Shown: positions 1 to 7,427 of the stretch, one piece after another
How the letters are laid out: every line of letters starts with the position of its first letter
Numbering within the stretch: position 1 is the first letter of the stretch
From: a virus
Length of the DNA: 33,860 nt
Direction: 5' to 3' (one strand)
IMG/VR virus record: IMGVR_UViG_3300042905_002412
Location: 1 to 33,860 of that record
Position numbers and translations under genes: made by a program
Notes under the pieces: generated by a model
Told to the model about the DNA's origin: nothing
Databases searched by the model: none
What the model saw: only the letters and a program-made list of their open reading frames with translations

Positions 1-309
1 GAAGACCACGAACATAAGCGCATCTCTGCCATCAACCACCTTCGAAAACAGAAGAAGACCATCAAGGCGACAGGCGACCTAGCAATGCTGGTGCGGGACT
101 ACGTACACAGCGCGGTGCAGGACGGGGATTTGACCCCATCGCTCGCAGAGGGCCTTCGCGCACAGGAAATGATTGACCGACGCCAGGAAAAGGGCGCAGA
201 TCGTGAGGTTGCACTGCAACTTGCAGGCATCTTGGGCGGCGGCGCTACCTACCAGATTATTGAAGCGACAGAAATCAAGCCATTAGGGGTCGGAGAATCG
301 GAGTCATGA
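1..309 (+). CDS. Hypothetical protein, 5' end outside window
   Basis: The frame is open from the first base to the TGA at 307-309, so the gene starts upstream of the window and 102 codons are visible. The first in-window ATG is at 85, but the residues before it (rich in Lys, Arg and His) are equally protein-like, so I do not take it as the start. The visible part is charged and probably helical, with no membrane segment and no motif I recognise. The next gene starts at a TTG immediately after the stop. It sits upstream of a presumed lysis or surface cassette, but nothing in it reveals a function. Confidence 0.6.
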   Translation, partial: EDHEHKRISAINHLRKQKKTIKATGDLAMLVRDYVHSAVQDGDLTPSLAEGLRAQEMIDRRQEKGADREVALQLAGILGGGATYQIIEATEIKPLGVGESES

Positions 310-1128
310 TTGCGTTCCGCAGCCTTATTGGGATTTCTACTCGCAGTAAGCCTTGTTCTTCCAAGAATTGCTCATGCAAACCAGCAGGAAATCTGGTGCG
401 GGGGAACGAATCCGTACACGGGGGAATGGCAACTATGGGGTCCATTCTGGTGGGCGGACGAGCCAGCCGACGAACTGTGGGTGAGGCTGTGCTTGCCAAA
501 TCGACCATGGGATCCGATTCCGTGGGAACCGAACCCAACGCCGAGCGCGAGTGTGGAGCCTAGCCTTGAGCCGACACCAGAGCCTACACCCAGCCCGACG
601 CCTGAGCCGACGCCAGAGCCAACACCAGAGCCGACTCCGACTCCGACTGAAGAACCGACGCCAAGTCCTACGCCAGAACCGACTCCTACTCCGACGCCTG
701 AGCCAACGCCACAGCCAACTCCAGAGCCTACGCCAGAGCCTACCCCAACTCCAACTGTAGCTCCAAGTGAGCGACCATCACCAACTCCAACGCGAACTCC
801 AGATCCTAGTCCAGAACAAAGTGGAACGCCGACTCCAAGCGCGAGTCCAAGCGAAGAAGTCACTGCGAGTCCTGAACCAGTTCCAAGCCCTAGCGTGGCT
901 CCTGATGGGCCAGCGGACGCAGTAGCGGAAGCGGTAGGAGAGGCAGTCGCAGCAATCTCAGAAAGCATTGGGGAAGCGGTCACTGCGGTGACCACCCTAG
1001 GAAAAGATCTCTCGGTCGAGGAGAAGAAGCAGGCTCAACCAGTTGCGGTGGCAATCATCGTAGGCCAGGTAGCCCAAGCAGCAGCGGCTGCTGTCGCAGC
1101 CTCCAACACAGGGAGAAATAAGAAGTGA
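310..1128 (+). CDS. Secreted Pro/Thr-repeat protein with signal peptide and C-terminal hydrophobic anchor
   Basis: 272 aa from a TTG start at 310, directly after the upstream stop; GGAG lies about a dozen bases before it. Residues 1-23 form a clear signal peptide: Arg2, a Leu/Val-rich core, then a likely AHA cleavage site before Asn24. Residues 24-70 form a Trp-rich segment with two Cys (30 and 61) that could make an extracellular disulfide. Residues 72-200 are a Pro-rich spacer built of PEPT/PTPT units. Residues 205-265 are Ala/Val-rich, with a possible membrane helix near 243-264, ending in a basic GRNKK tail. This is the layout of a wall-spanning or surface-displayed protein. Next to a small membrane protein and a peptidase-holin fusion, a role in lysis (spanin-like) or in altering the infected cell's surface is plausible but inferred. 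No homologous family was recognised. Confidence 0.75.
   Translation: MRSAALLGFLLAVSLVLPRIAHANQQEIWCGGTNPYTGEWQLWGPFWWADEPADELWVRLCLPNRPWDPIPWEPNPTPSASVEPSLEPTPEPTPSPTPEPTPEPTPEPTPTPTEEPTPSPTPEPTPTPTPEPTPQPTPEPTPEPTPTPTVAPSERPSPTPTRTPDPSPEQSGTPTPSASPSEEVTASPEPVPSPSVAPDGPADAVAEAVGEAVAAISESIGEAVTAVTTLGKDLSVEEKKQAQPVAVAIIVGQVAQAAAAAVAASNTGRNKK
553..759 (+). repeat. Short tandem repeat encoding PEPT/PTPT units
   Basis: A degenerate run of 6- and 12-base units (variants of CCAGAGCCNACN) inside the secreted protein gene, encoding residues about 82-150. Such repeats are prone to length change by slippage. In proteins they form an extended, often glycosylated stalk. The codons for the same residues vary along the run, so selection is on the protein and not on identical DNA. 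Confidence 0.8.
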
Positions 1129-1295
1129 TTACAAGAATTATTAACGATCTAGTCGGTGGGTCTTGGACGATCCTCGGACTTCTCTTCGCAGTCGTGGTGC
1201 TACCAGAAGGGGCAACACGAGACACAATGGCATCAATCTTCACGGGGTTGACACTAGTATGGTTCCTGACGGGACCACTACGCTGGAAGGATTAA
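1125..1295 (+). CDS. 56-aa two-helix membrane protein, holin-like
   Basis: GTG at 1125 overlaps the TGA of the preceding gene by 4 bases (GTGA), and the ORF ends with TAA at 1293-1295, three bases before the next ATG. The translation has two hydrophobic segments, about residues 14-28 ([15 protein letters not shown]) and 35-52 ([16 protein letters not shown]), joined by a short charged loop and ending in a Lys-Asp tail. Small two-helix proteins beside a lysin are often holins or holin modulators. The sequence fits no family I can name, so holin is inferred from size, topology and position. Confidence 0.65.
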   Translation: MITRIINDLVGGSWTILGLLFAVVVLPEGATRDTMASIFTGLTLVWFLTGPLRWKD

Positions 1296-1298
1296 CGA

Positions 1299-2420
1299 AT
1301 GCAGTATCGGGTCAAGTCGCAACTCTACGCTGACGCTGAGGCACAGCAGAAGGGCGCCAAGCAGGTGCTGGATGACTGCACCTGGTCATCGTGCGCCGCC
1401 GCAGTCTCGTGGGCTTCTGGCTACACGGTCGACTACACCGCTGCCCAAGGCGTTGCCGCGTTTGAGAAGGCGACTGGCCGCAAGGATAAGCAAGGCGTCA
1501 GCGATGCTGGCGGTTCCCTCAAAGAGGCTGCTCAGACGGTTGCGGTACTCGGTGGACATGCTCGCTACGCAAAGTCGTGGGCTGATGCCGTCACCGCTGC
1601 CAAGGCTGGTGCCGCACTGATGGTGTGGGTGCAGCAGCCTGTCGGCTACCCAGCAGGCGTAGCGATTAGCAAGTGGCACGACGGCTGGCGACGCTACTGG
1701 ACCAAGAAAGACGCCAAGAAGATTACTGATGGCTATGGTCATATGACTTCCGCTGGCTGGTGTGCAGACCACGGCTGGCAGTGGGCGTGTCCTACTCGTG
1801 ACGAGAAGGTTGCCGCCGAGAAGTTTGGCGTACCAGTTACCGAAGAGCAGCTCAAGCAGATTGCCAACAGCAAGGTCAAGGCAAAGAAGGTCGCAGTCGA
1901 CTACAAGTGCCTGCTCATCGTCACGCACCCTGGCAAGGTAGCCGCCCCAGTCGCAACTCCAGTGGTCGCGCAGGTAGTCCCCACAATCAACGTAGAGGCA
2001 CCTAGGAAGCCCGTAGAGGCTCCAAAAGTAGAATCTAGTACTAAGACACCATCCCAGTTGGATGTTGCGGTAAAAGCCCTAGAAAAGGTCGACTGGGCAT
2101 CAATCGGAGCAAAGGGTCTGGCTCTGGCAGGAAGCGCGGCTGAGGCCGCCAAGAAGGAGAAGACCACCGTGGGTAAGATTAGCGCATGGTTTAAGTACAT
2201 CGCAGACAACAGCAAGATTGACGAGATGATTCTTGACGCGGTTCGGACATTCCTGACCGTCAGCATCTCGGTTGCCCTTGGATTGGGCATTCCGCTCCTA
2301 GACATCAACGGGGGAGACTTCCGTCTGGTGCTCTCCGCTGGACTCGCTTCGGCGCTCCAGGTTATCGTGAAGGCGCTTGATCCAAGCTCCACGGACTACG
2401 GCGTTCAGAAGAAAAAGTAA
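1299..2420 (+). CDS. C39-like cysteine peptidase fused to holin-like C-terminal membrane domain
   Basis: 373 aa from ATG. Residues 1-205 resemble a papain-fold, C39-like peptidase. A Cys-containing block near residues 25-40 (DDCTWSSCAAAVSW) is a plausible nucleophile site, and GYGHMTSAGW near 145-154 supplies a candidate catalytic His. Such domains occur as endolysin peptidase modules in actinobacterial phages. Residues 210-250 are a Pro/Val-rich linker. Residues 315-363 contain two hydrophobic stretches separated by a short polar turn (LDINGGDF), followed by a polar Lys tail. This resembles the small holins of actinophages, whose typical layout is a hydrophobic helix, a D-rich turn, then an Ala-rich AGLASAL helix. 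A peptidase and a pore-forming-type domain in one chain would merge wall cutting and membrane release. The holin assignment is by pattern only; the C-terminal part could simply be a membrane anchor. Confidence 0.7.
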   Translation: MQYRVKSQLYADAEAQQKGAKQVLDDCTWSSCAAAVSWASGYTVDYTAAQGVAAFEKATGRKDKQGVSDAGGSLKEAAQTVAVLGGHARYAKSWADAVTAAKAGAALMVWVQQPVGYPAGVAISKWHDGWRRYWTKKDAKKITDGYGHMTSAGWCADHGWQWACPTRDEKVAAEKFGVPVTEEQLKQIANSKVKAKKVAVDYKCLLIVTHPGKVAAPVATPVVAQVVPTINVEAPRKPVEAPKVESSTKTPSQLDVAVKALEKVDWASIGAKGLALAGSAAEAAKKEKTTVGKISAWFKYIADNSKIDEMILDAVRTFLTVSISVALGLGIPLLDINGGDFRLVLSAGLASALQVIVKALDPSSTDYGVQKKK

Positions 2421-2938
2421 TGCCCGACAAGTGGGTCTATGTCGGTGGAACATTTGATCTGTTCCACTCTGGACACATCAACTTCCTCAGCAAGTGCGCG
2501 GAGTACGGCAAGGTAATCGTTGCCCTCAACACAGACCAGTTTGCTGCTCGGTATAAGCGGCGACCAATCCTCTCTCTGGCAGAACGCTACGATGCGCTGG
2601 ATGCGTGTCGATTCGTGGACAAGGTTGTCGTCAACATTGGCAACGAAGACAGTTGGGTCACCATTGACGCAATGCCGCGTGATTGCACAATCAAGTACAT
2701 TGCCCACGGCGATGACTGGACTGGCAATAGCCTTCTGACCCAACTCAACATCAGCCAGCATTGGCTAGACACCAAAGATATCGAGATGTTGTACATTCCA
2801 TATACCGCTGGCATCTCCACCAGCGACATTATAGGGAGAATCAATGGCGAGCATCACCGTCGTGGTAACTGCTCATGCGGACTCGGAGAACCTTGTTCGT
2901 ATCCTGGAGCTGCTGGGCAAGCAAACCCAGAAGCCTGA
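2420..2938 (+). CDS. Cytidylyltransferase-like protein (TagD/GCT type)
   Basis: 172 aa; the ATG overlaps the preceding TAA by one base. The N-terminus has the nucleotidyltransferase signature YVGGTFDLFHSGHINFL, including the HxGH motif (HSGH). The end of the core has ISTSDII, matching the ISTT/S motif of glycerol-3-phosphate and related cytidylyltransferases. The expected reaction is CTP plus a phosphorylated polyol or sugar to a CDP-activated precursor, which a glycosyl- or polyol-transferase would use. The catalytic core ends near residue 142; the last ~31 residues are read from a 95-base overlap with the next gene and look like an unrelated tail. The exact substrate cannot be told. Confidence 0.85.
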   Translation: MPDKWVYVGGTFDLFHSGHINFLSKCAEYGKVIVALNTDQFAARYKRRPILSLAERYDALDACRFVDKVVVNIGNEDSWVTIDAMPRDCTIKYIAHGDDWTGNSLLTQLNISQHWLDTKDIEMLYIPYTAGISTSDIIGRINGEHHRRGNCSCGLGEPCSYPGAAGQANPEA

Positions 2939-3383
2939 TGAAATCATTGCTCTCTGCTCTAAGATTAACCTTGAGGGCGTTTGGCAGCGGTTTCCGTGGG
3001 TCAGGTTCTACGAAGAACCCAACCTCAACGATTGGGGTCACGACAAGAGGGCCAAGGGGCTTGACCTGGCGACATCTGAATACACCGCGTGGTTCAATCA
3101 CGACGACTCCTACGACCAGACCTTCATCCAAGAAATGATGGAATCTGCATCAGGTGGCGCAGATGTGATATACTGCGGCTGGAGCAAGAACCACACCCCG
3201 TCCTTTGCTCTTGGTCAATCCACTTCTGGCAACTACATTGCCAAGACCAGCTACGCTCGCAAGGCTGGCTACACCGACCGCCACTACGAAGCGGACGGCA
3301 CCTTCATCAATCGACTGGCCGCACTTAGCGGCAAGATTGAGTTCGTACCCAAAGTCCTATATTCCCACAATGAGGTGAAGTAA
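2844..3383 (+). CDS. GT-A fold glycosyltransferase, family 2-like
   Basis: 179 aa; ATG at 2844 follows an AGGGAGA ribosome site at 2830-2836. The N-terminus ITVVVTAHADSENLVRILEL and the following QTQKPDEII are typical of family 2 glycosyltransferases. The nucleotide-sugar and metal-binding acidic motif appears as NHDDSY (residues about 89-94). The protein is shorter than most GT2 enzymes and looks like a compact single domain. It follows the cytidylyltransferase gene and overlaps it by 95 bases, so the pair may activate and transfer a sugar-like group. Target (virion protein, DNA or host wall polymer) is unknown. Its stop overlaps the next start by one base. Confidence 0.8.
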   Translation: MASITVVVTAHADSENLVRILELLGKQTQKPDEIIALCSKINLEGVWQRFPWVRFYEEPNLNDWGHDKRAKGLDLATSEYTAWFNHDDSYDQTFIQEMMESASGGADVIYCGWSKNHTPSFALGQSTSGNYIAKTSYARKAGYTDRHYEADGTFINRLAALSGKIEFVPKVLYSHNEVK

Positions 3384-3682
3384 TGCCCAAGAGTGCTGCA
3401 TGGCAACGCAAGGAAGGCAAGAATCCGCAGGGCGGATTGAATGCCAAGGGTCGTGCGTCCTACAAGGCGCAGACTGGCGGCACGCTGAAGGCTCCAGTCA
3501 AGAGCGGAGATAATCCGCGACGAGCCTCTTTCCTCGCCCGTATGGGCGGTATGCCTGGTCCTGAGCGCGACGAGAAAGGTCGACCGACGCGCTTGCTCCT
3601 TAGTCTTCAGGCTTGGGGCGCCAGCAGCAAGACGGATGCCCGTGCAAAGGCAGCCGCGATCAGCAAGCGCAACAAGGCTTGA
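3383..3682 (+). CDS. Small basic conserved phage protein (DUF6321-like)
   Basis: 99 aa, strongly basic, with SAAWQRKEGKNPQGGLNAKG near the N-terminus, then PRRASFLARMGGMPG and a C-terminal AISKRNKA. This pattern matches, from memory, a family of small proteins common in aquatic phages and usually annotated DUF6321. They often lie next to the terminase, as here. Function is unknown; the charge and position allow a DNA-binding or packaging-accessory role, possibly in place of a small terminase, but that is inference. The stop overlaps the TTG start of the terminase gene. Confidence 0.75.
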   Translation: MPKSAAWQRKEGKNPQGGLNAKGRASYKAQTGGTLKAPVKSGDNPRRASFLARMGGMPGPERDEKGRPTRLLLSLQAWGASSKTDARAKAAAISKRNKA

Positions 3683-5178
3683 AGCAACTAGCCAATGAGG
3701 TTGCGGTCGATCTGGCTCGTGGTCGCTCTGACATCGAGTTCTTTGCTCGCAGGTGGCTTGGCATCCAGGGCAATCCTGGACAGGTTGCATGGTGGAAGTC
3801 CTGCTCCGAGCGCGATGAGTCTGGGTACCGACCGAAATACATCACAACAGTTGTATCCGCTGGGAACCGTGCGGGTAAAACGATGGCAATGGCGGTGGTC
3901 TGTTTCCACCACGCCTTGTACAAACTGGGACTTCCAAACCCGAAATATGGTGATCCCAAGTCCCACCTTGCATGGCTAGACTCTCCCTATGACTGGTTCC
4001 ACATTGGTATCCAGCAGGAGACCGCAGAGCTAGTCTTCCGAGAGATTGAGACCATCCTCACTGGCCAGCACCCCGCCCAAAAAGGTCGTGGTTGTCCCAT
4101 GGTCACAGAACTTGGTAAGATCGTAGAGACCACCAAGAAGTATCGCGGTGAGTATCCGTGGATCAAGTTCAATCCCATCGTCGGTGGGGCAAGCATCCAC
4201 TTCCGCACCACACAGGATCGAGCAAAGGCTCTCCTTGGTAAGGATATGAACGGCATCTCCTTTGACGAAGCGGCGTTTGAGCCGCACTTGCTGATGATCT
4301 ACCAAGAGGTACTGAACCTCCGACGACTCTCCACTGGCGGACCACTCCACTTCATTGGAACGCCGACCGAGGGGTTCAACGAATACGCAGATCTGTGGGA
4401 GAAGGGCAACCCCGACAACCCAGCCCGCGACAACAAGTTCATCTCGTTCCGATTGTCCACTCGTGACAACATCGGCTACGGATTGACCCAAGAGAACTTT
4501 GATGATGTTGTTCGCCAACAGGCTGAGTACCTCATCCCACAGAACATTGACGGATTCTTCATTGAGGCACGAGACGCATTCTTCTGGTCTCAGTCCATTC
4601 AGGCAGTATTCAAATCAGGAGTCGCAGAGTTAGGCCCGACACGTCACCATAAGTATGTCCAGGGTGTAGACCCAGGGATTTCACATGACGCAACGTGGGC
4701 GATTACACTCGACATTACTGACAGAAAACTCCTTCGCGGCACGCGGATTAGAAAGCGTGGCGGCAAGCAGAGCATCTCTGCCGTCGTGAACATGGTCCGC
4801 GAAGGACATCTCCTCTACCAACAGGACGGTGCGTACTGCACCACCATCGTCGACTCCACAGGACTCGGTGGACGACTATTTCAGCAGGAGTTCAGCATCA
4901 TCCGTCCGCTCCGAGGGTTTGACTTCGGTGGCACCAAGGCGAAGAAGGTGGAACTCCTCAATGACTTGAAGGCGGTCCTAGACAAGGGACAAATCGAACT
5001 GCCAACTGGCGGTGCGTGGGATGAGATGCGAAGGCAACTCCTCACCTACAAATTGGATGATAAGAAGCTGGAGCAAGATGCAGTGATGGCACTGGCCATT
5101 GCTGTGCGACACGCTTTGCGAAACCCAGAGAAGCCCGTGAACGATCCAGTGTTCACATATTTTGGAGTGAGTGACTGA
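3679..5178 (+). CDS. terL: Terminase large subunit
   Basis: 499 aa from TTG at 3679, which overlaps the preceding TGA by 4 bases. A longer frame exists from an ATG at 3613, but its first 22 residues are a shadow of the upstream gene. The ATPase domain has a Walker A motif SAGNRAGKT (residues 60-68) and Walker B GISFDEAA (192-199). The nuclease domain shows the RNase H-like acidic triad: GVDPGIS (Asp331), IVDSTG (Asp392) and EQDAV (Asp467). This is the packaging motor, which cuts concatemeric DNA and pumps it through the portal encoded directly downstream. Length and motif order are normal. No separate small terminase was recognised nearby. Confidence 0.95.
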   Translation: MKQLANEVAVDLARGRSDIEFFARRWLGIQGNPGQVAWWKSCSERDESGYRPKYITTVVSAGNRAGKTMAMAVVCFHHALYKLGLPNPKYGDPKSHLAWLDSPYDWFHIGIQQETAELVFREIETILTGQHPAQKGRGCPMVTELGKIVETTKKYRGEYPWIKFNPIVGGASIHFRTTQDRAKALLGKDMNGISFDEAAFEPHLLMIYQEVLNLRRLSTGGPLHFIGTPTEGFNEYADLWEKGNPDNPARDNKFISFRLSTRDNIGYGLTQENFDDVVRQQAEYLIPQNIDGFFIEARDAFFWSQSIQAVFKSGVAELGPTRHHKYVQGVDPGISHDATWAITLDITDRKLLRGTRIRKRGGKQSISAVVNMVREGHLLYQQDGAYCTTIVDSTGLGGRLFQQEFSIIRPLRGFDFGGTKAKKVELLNDLKAVLDKGQIELPTGGAWDEMRRQLLTYKLDDKKLEQDAVMALAIAVRHALRNPEKPVNDPVFTYFGVSD

Positions 5179-7427
5179 TGGCCGACAAGGTACGAAAGAT
5201 CCCCGCAGCGTTCGAAGGAACGCGGGCGATTCCAGCGCAGTACACGACTGACCCTGATATCGCCACGCCTGAGCAGATTGCTTCTATTGGCACTGCGACC
5301 GAGAAGGCACGCAAACTAGCCAAGGGTCAGCGTATCGTTGCGGCTGCCGCTGCTGGCAAGCCAATTGCCACCGCTCCAGTCTTTACGAACATCAGCATCA
5401 ACAAGCAGGGTTCGGTCAAGGGTCAGGCAAACCAGTCAATCGCTGGCGGTGCTGGCATTGGCATCAACGACCCATCCATCACGGCACGAAACCGCGCTTC
5501 TACGCGCATCAAGCCGAACTTTGAGAAGCTCACCCTTGGCGAACAGGCTTCCGTCAAGATGTCCGAGACCTCACTCAGCGGACAGGGGATTGACCCAAGC
5601 AAGGACGAGGCACACCTGCTTCTCCAGGAAATCCTTGGTCGCAAGCAGTTGGTTGAGCCAGAGCAGAACCGACTGCGCTCGCTCTTCCGCCGCATGGACA
5701 ACCTCTATCACCCAGAGACCATCACCCTTGGCGGTGCTGACCACTGGGCAGATGATCCAAGCGCACGGCTTGCTGGTCGAGCGCACGTCTCGGTCAACAT
5801 CCACCACGCCTATGTCCAGATCCCAGCCTCTATCCAAGCGGTGCGACCAGTCGTCAACTATGTTGCCACTGGACCAACGACTGAAGAGCGCGACGCCGCA
5901 CAACTGCGCGAGCGACTTTACTTCCGCTGGTGGGATGCCAACGAGATGGACTTGCTCCACGAGCACGCTGCGCTTCTCAAGGAACTCTACGGCCATACGG
6001 CGGCTAAGGTCTTCTGGGATCCAGTTGCGGAACTTCCAAAGGTCAGCGTCATTGAGCGACCAGAGAACCTCTACCTTGGCTTTGGCGACAGCGACTTCAA
6101 CCGCCTAGACTGGGCGCTCTACTGCTACGGTATGTCACCACAGTCAGTCCAAGAGGACTACGGCGTAGATGTCATCCCTGTCAAGCAGGGCGACAAGTAT
6201 TTCCCATACACGACTCGTGGCACACACGACGATCCAATCGGCAATGTGTGGTCCAACACCTTTGAGCGCAATCCGCTCCGCCGAGAGACTGCCTACGAGC
6301 AGATGCAGGTTGAGGTCTACGACTACTGGTACAAGGTACCAACCAAGCCAGGCAAGGCTCCACTTGTGTACAACGCCATCTTTGTCGGCAACTCGCTGGT
6401 AAAGAACGACGCGCACCCTGAGTATCAGGGACAGATTCCGTATGTCCACCTTCCAAACGGCAAGATCCCTGGTAGCCCATACGGTAAGCCAGCACTCTAC
6501 GATGCCGAGCAGTTGCTCCGCGAGAAGGACGAGCGAGTCACCGCTATGGCGCAGATGATTCAGTCCATCGTTGGTGGGCAGATGTGGCAGCTCGTTGGAC
6601 CAGAGGCTCCTGATGAGGTACCGCCAAACGCGCTACCAAAGCCAGGTCGCGTCGCAACCCCTGGACCTGGCAACGAACTCCGTGCCATCCAGCCGTTCAT
6701 CCCGTCGTTCCAGATTGAGCAGTACATCGGTCGTATCGACCGAGAACTTGCTGTGGCAACGGGATTGAACGACCTGCTCCTTGGTCTCGCACCCGCGCAG
6801 GTACTTGGTTCGTCACGAGCCATTGCCGCGCTTATCGCGAACTACGAAGCACGCCTTGCTCCGAAGCGCAAGGTGTTCTACCAGTGGATGCGACAGGTCT
6901 GGGAGATGTGCGCCCGTATTTGGGAAATCAAGAACCCAGCCGTTGCAGAAATCGTTGGCGGCCAGTACCGCATTGACATCGTTGCGCCAGAACTGACGCC
7001 ACGAGACACGCTGGAACTTGCCAGCACCGCGATCAACCTGGTCCAGAACCGACTGTGGAGCGCCGAGCGTGCCATGGATCGAGTGGGTGTGGAAGATCCG
7101 ATTGGCGAGAAGGACCTCATCCGCGATGAGCAGACTGATGCCACGCTAAACCCTGCGTCCGTCGCAACGATGGCACAGGTGATGCAGCAGATGCAGCAGA
7201 TGCAGATGCAAGGACAAGCCCAGCTCCAGCAGCAGGCAATGATTACCCAGGAACAGGCCGCTAATGCCCAGCGCACGATGCAGCAAGGCGTTCCTGGGAG
7301 TCAGTCGCTAAACCAGCCAGAGAATCAGGCGCAGTTGCCGCCAGAGGCTCTGCCAGAAAACGCCGCCGCGCCAGGGGAAGAGAACCTTATCCCAGCGCCG
7401 ACTGGCACCAATGAGGTACCTGCATAA
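5178..7427 (+). CDS. Portal protein
   Basis: 749 aa; the ATG overlaps the terminase stop (TGATG). Position directly after TerL, length, and internal blocks such as VNIHHAYVQIPASIQAVRPVV and a long segment around residues 480-620 (CDS 6600-7050) rich in helical portal-like sequence support a dodecameric portal at the head vertex. The first ~110 residues are Ala/Gly/Ile-rich and poorly conserved-looking. The C-terminal ~110 residues are Gln-rich (VMQQMQQMQMQGQAQLQQQ) and then Pro/Ala-rich, probably disordered and inside the capsid. Its stop overlaps the next ATG by one base. Confidence 0.88.
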   Translation: MADKVRKIPAAFEGTRAIPAQYTTDPDIATPEQIASIGTATEKARKLAKGQRIVAAAAAGKPIATAPVFTNISINKQGSVKGQANQSIAGGAGIGINDPSITARNRASTRIKPNFEKLTLGEQASVKMSETSLSGQGIDPSKDEAHLLLQEILGRKQLVEPEQNRLRSLFRRMDNLYHPETITLGGADHWADDPSARLAGRAHVSVNIHHAYVQIPASIQAVRPVVNYVATGPTTEERDAAQLRERLYFRWWDANEMDLLHEHAALLKELYGHTAAKVFWDPVAELPKVSVIERPENLYLGFGDSDFNRLDWALYCYGMSPQSVQEDYGVDVIPVKQGDKYFPYTTRGTHDDPIGNVWSNTFERNPLRRETAYEQMQVEVYDYWYKVPTKPGKAPLVYNAIFVGNSLVKNDAHPEYQGQIPYVHLPNGKIPGSPYGKPALYDAEQLLREKDERVTAMAQMIQSIVGGQMWQLVGPEAPDEVPPNALPKPGRVATPGPGNELRAIQPFIPSFQIEQYIGRIDRELAVATGLNDLLLGLAPAQVLGSSRAIAALIANYEARLAPKRKVFYQWMRQVWEMCARIWEIKNPAVAEIVGGQYRIDIVAPELTPRDTLELASTAINLVQNRLWSAERAMDRVGVEDPIGEKDLIRDEQTDATLNPASVATMAQVMQQMQQMQMQGQAQLQQQAMITQEQAANAQRTMQQGVPGSQSLNQPENQAQLPPEALPENAAAPGEENLIPAPTGTNEVPA
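7184..7236 (+). repeat. CAG/ATG-rich low-complexity tract in portal gene
   Basis: Repeated CAGCAGATG and CAGATG units encode a Met/Gln run in the portal C-terminus. It is a plausible slippage site and marks the start of the disordered tail. Confidence 0.6.

Noticed and set aside
553-759. Possible CRISPR-like array
   Set aside because: Units are 6-12 bases, contiguous, without spacers, and encode a Pro/Thr stalk in frame.
551-760. Alternative-frame + ORF rich in Arg, Gln and Leu within the PT repeat
   Set aside because: It is a shifted reading of the repetitive DNA, with no start signal; the main frame has a signal peptide and ordered domains.
372-995. Minus-strand ORF of 207 codons rich in Gly, Val and Ser
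   Set aside because: It is the antisense reading of the PEPT-coding repeat; its composition simply mirrors the repeat and no ribosome site is seen.
3613-3678. Upstream ATG start for the terminase
   Set aside because: The extra 22 residues are a shifted reading of the small basic protein; the TTG at 3679 gives the usual 4-base overlap.
5338-6108. 256-codon + ORF inside the portal gene
   Set aside because: Ser/Arg/Leu-rich shadow frame with no ribosome site; the portal frame reads as a proper protein throughout.
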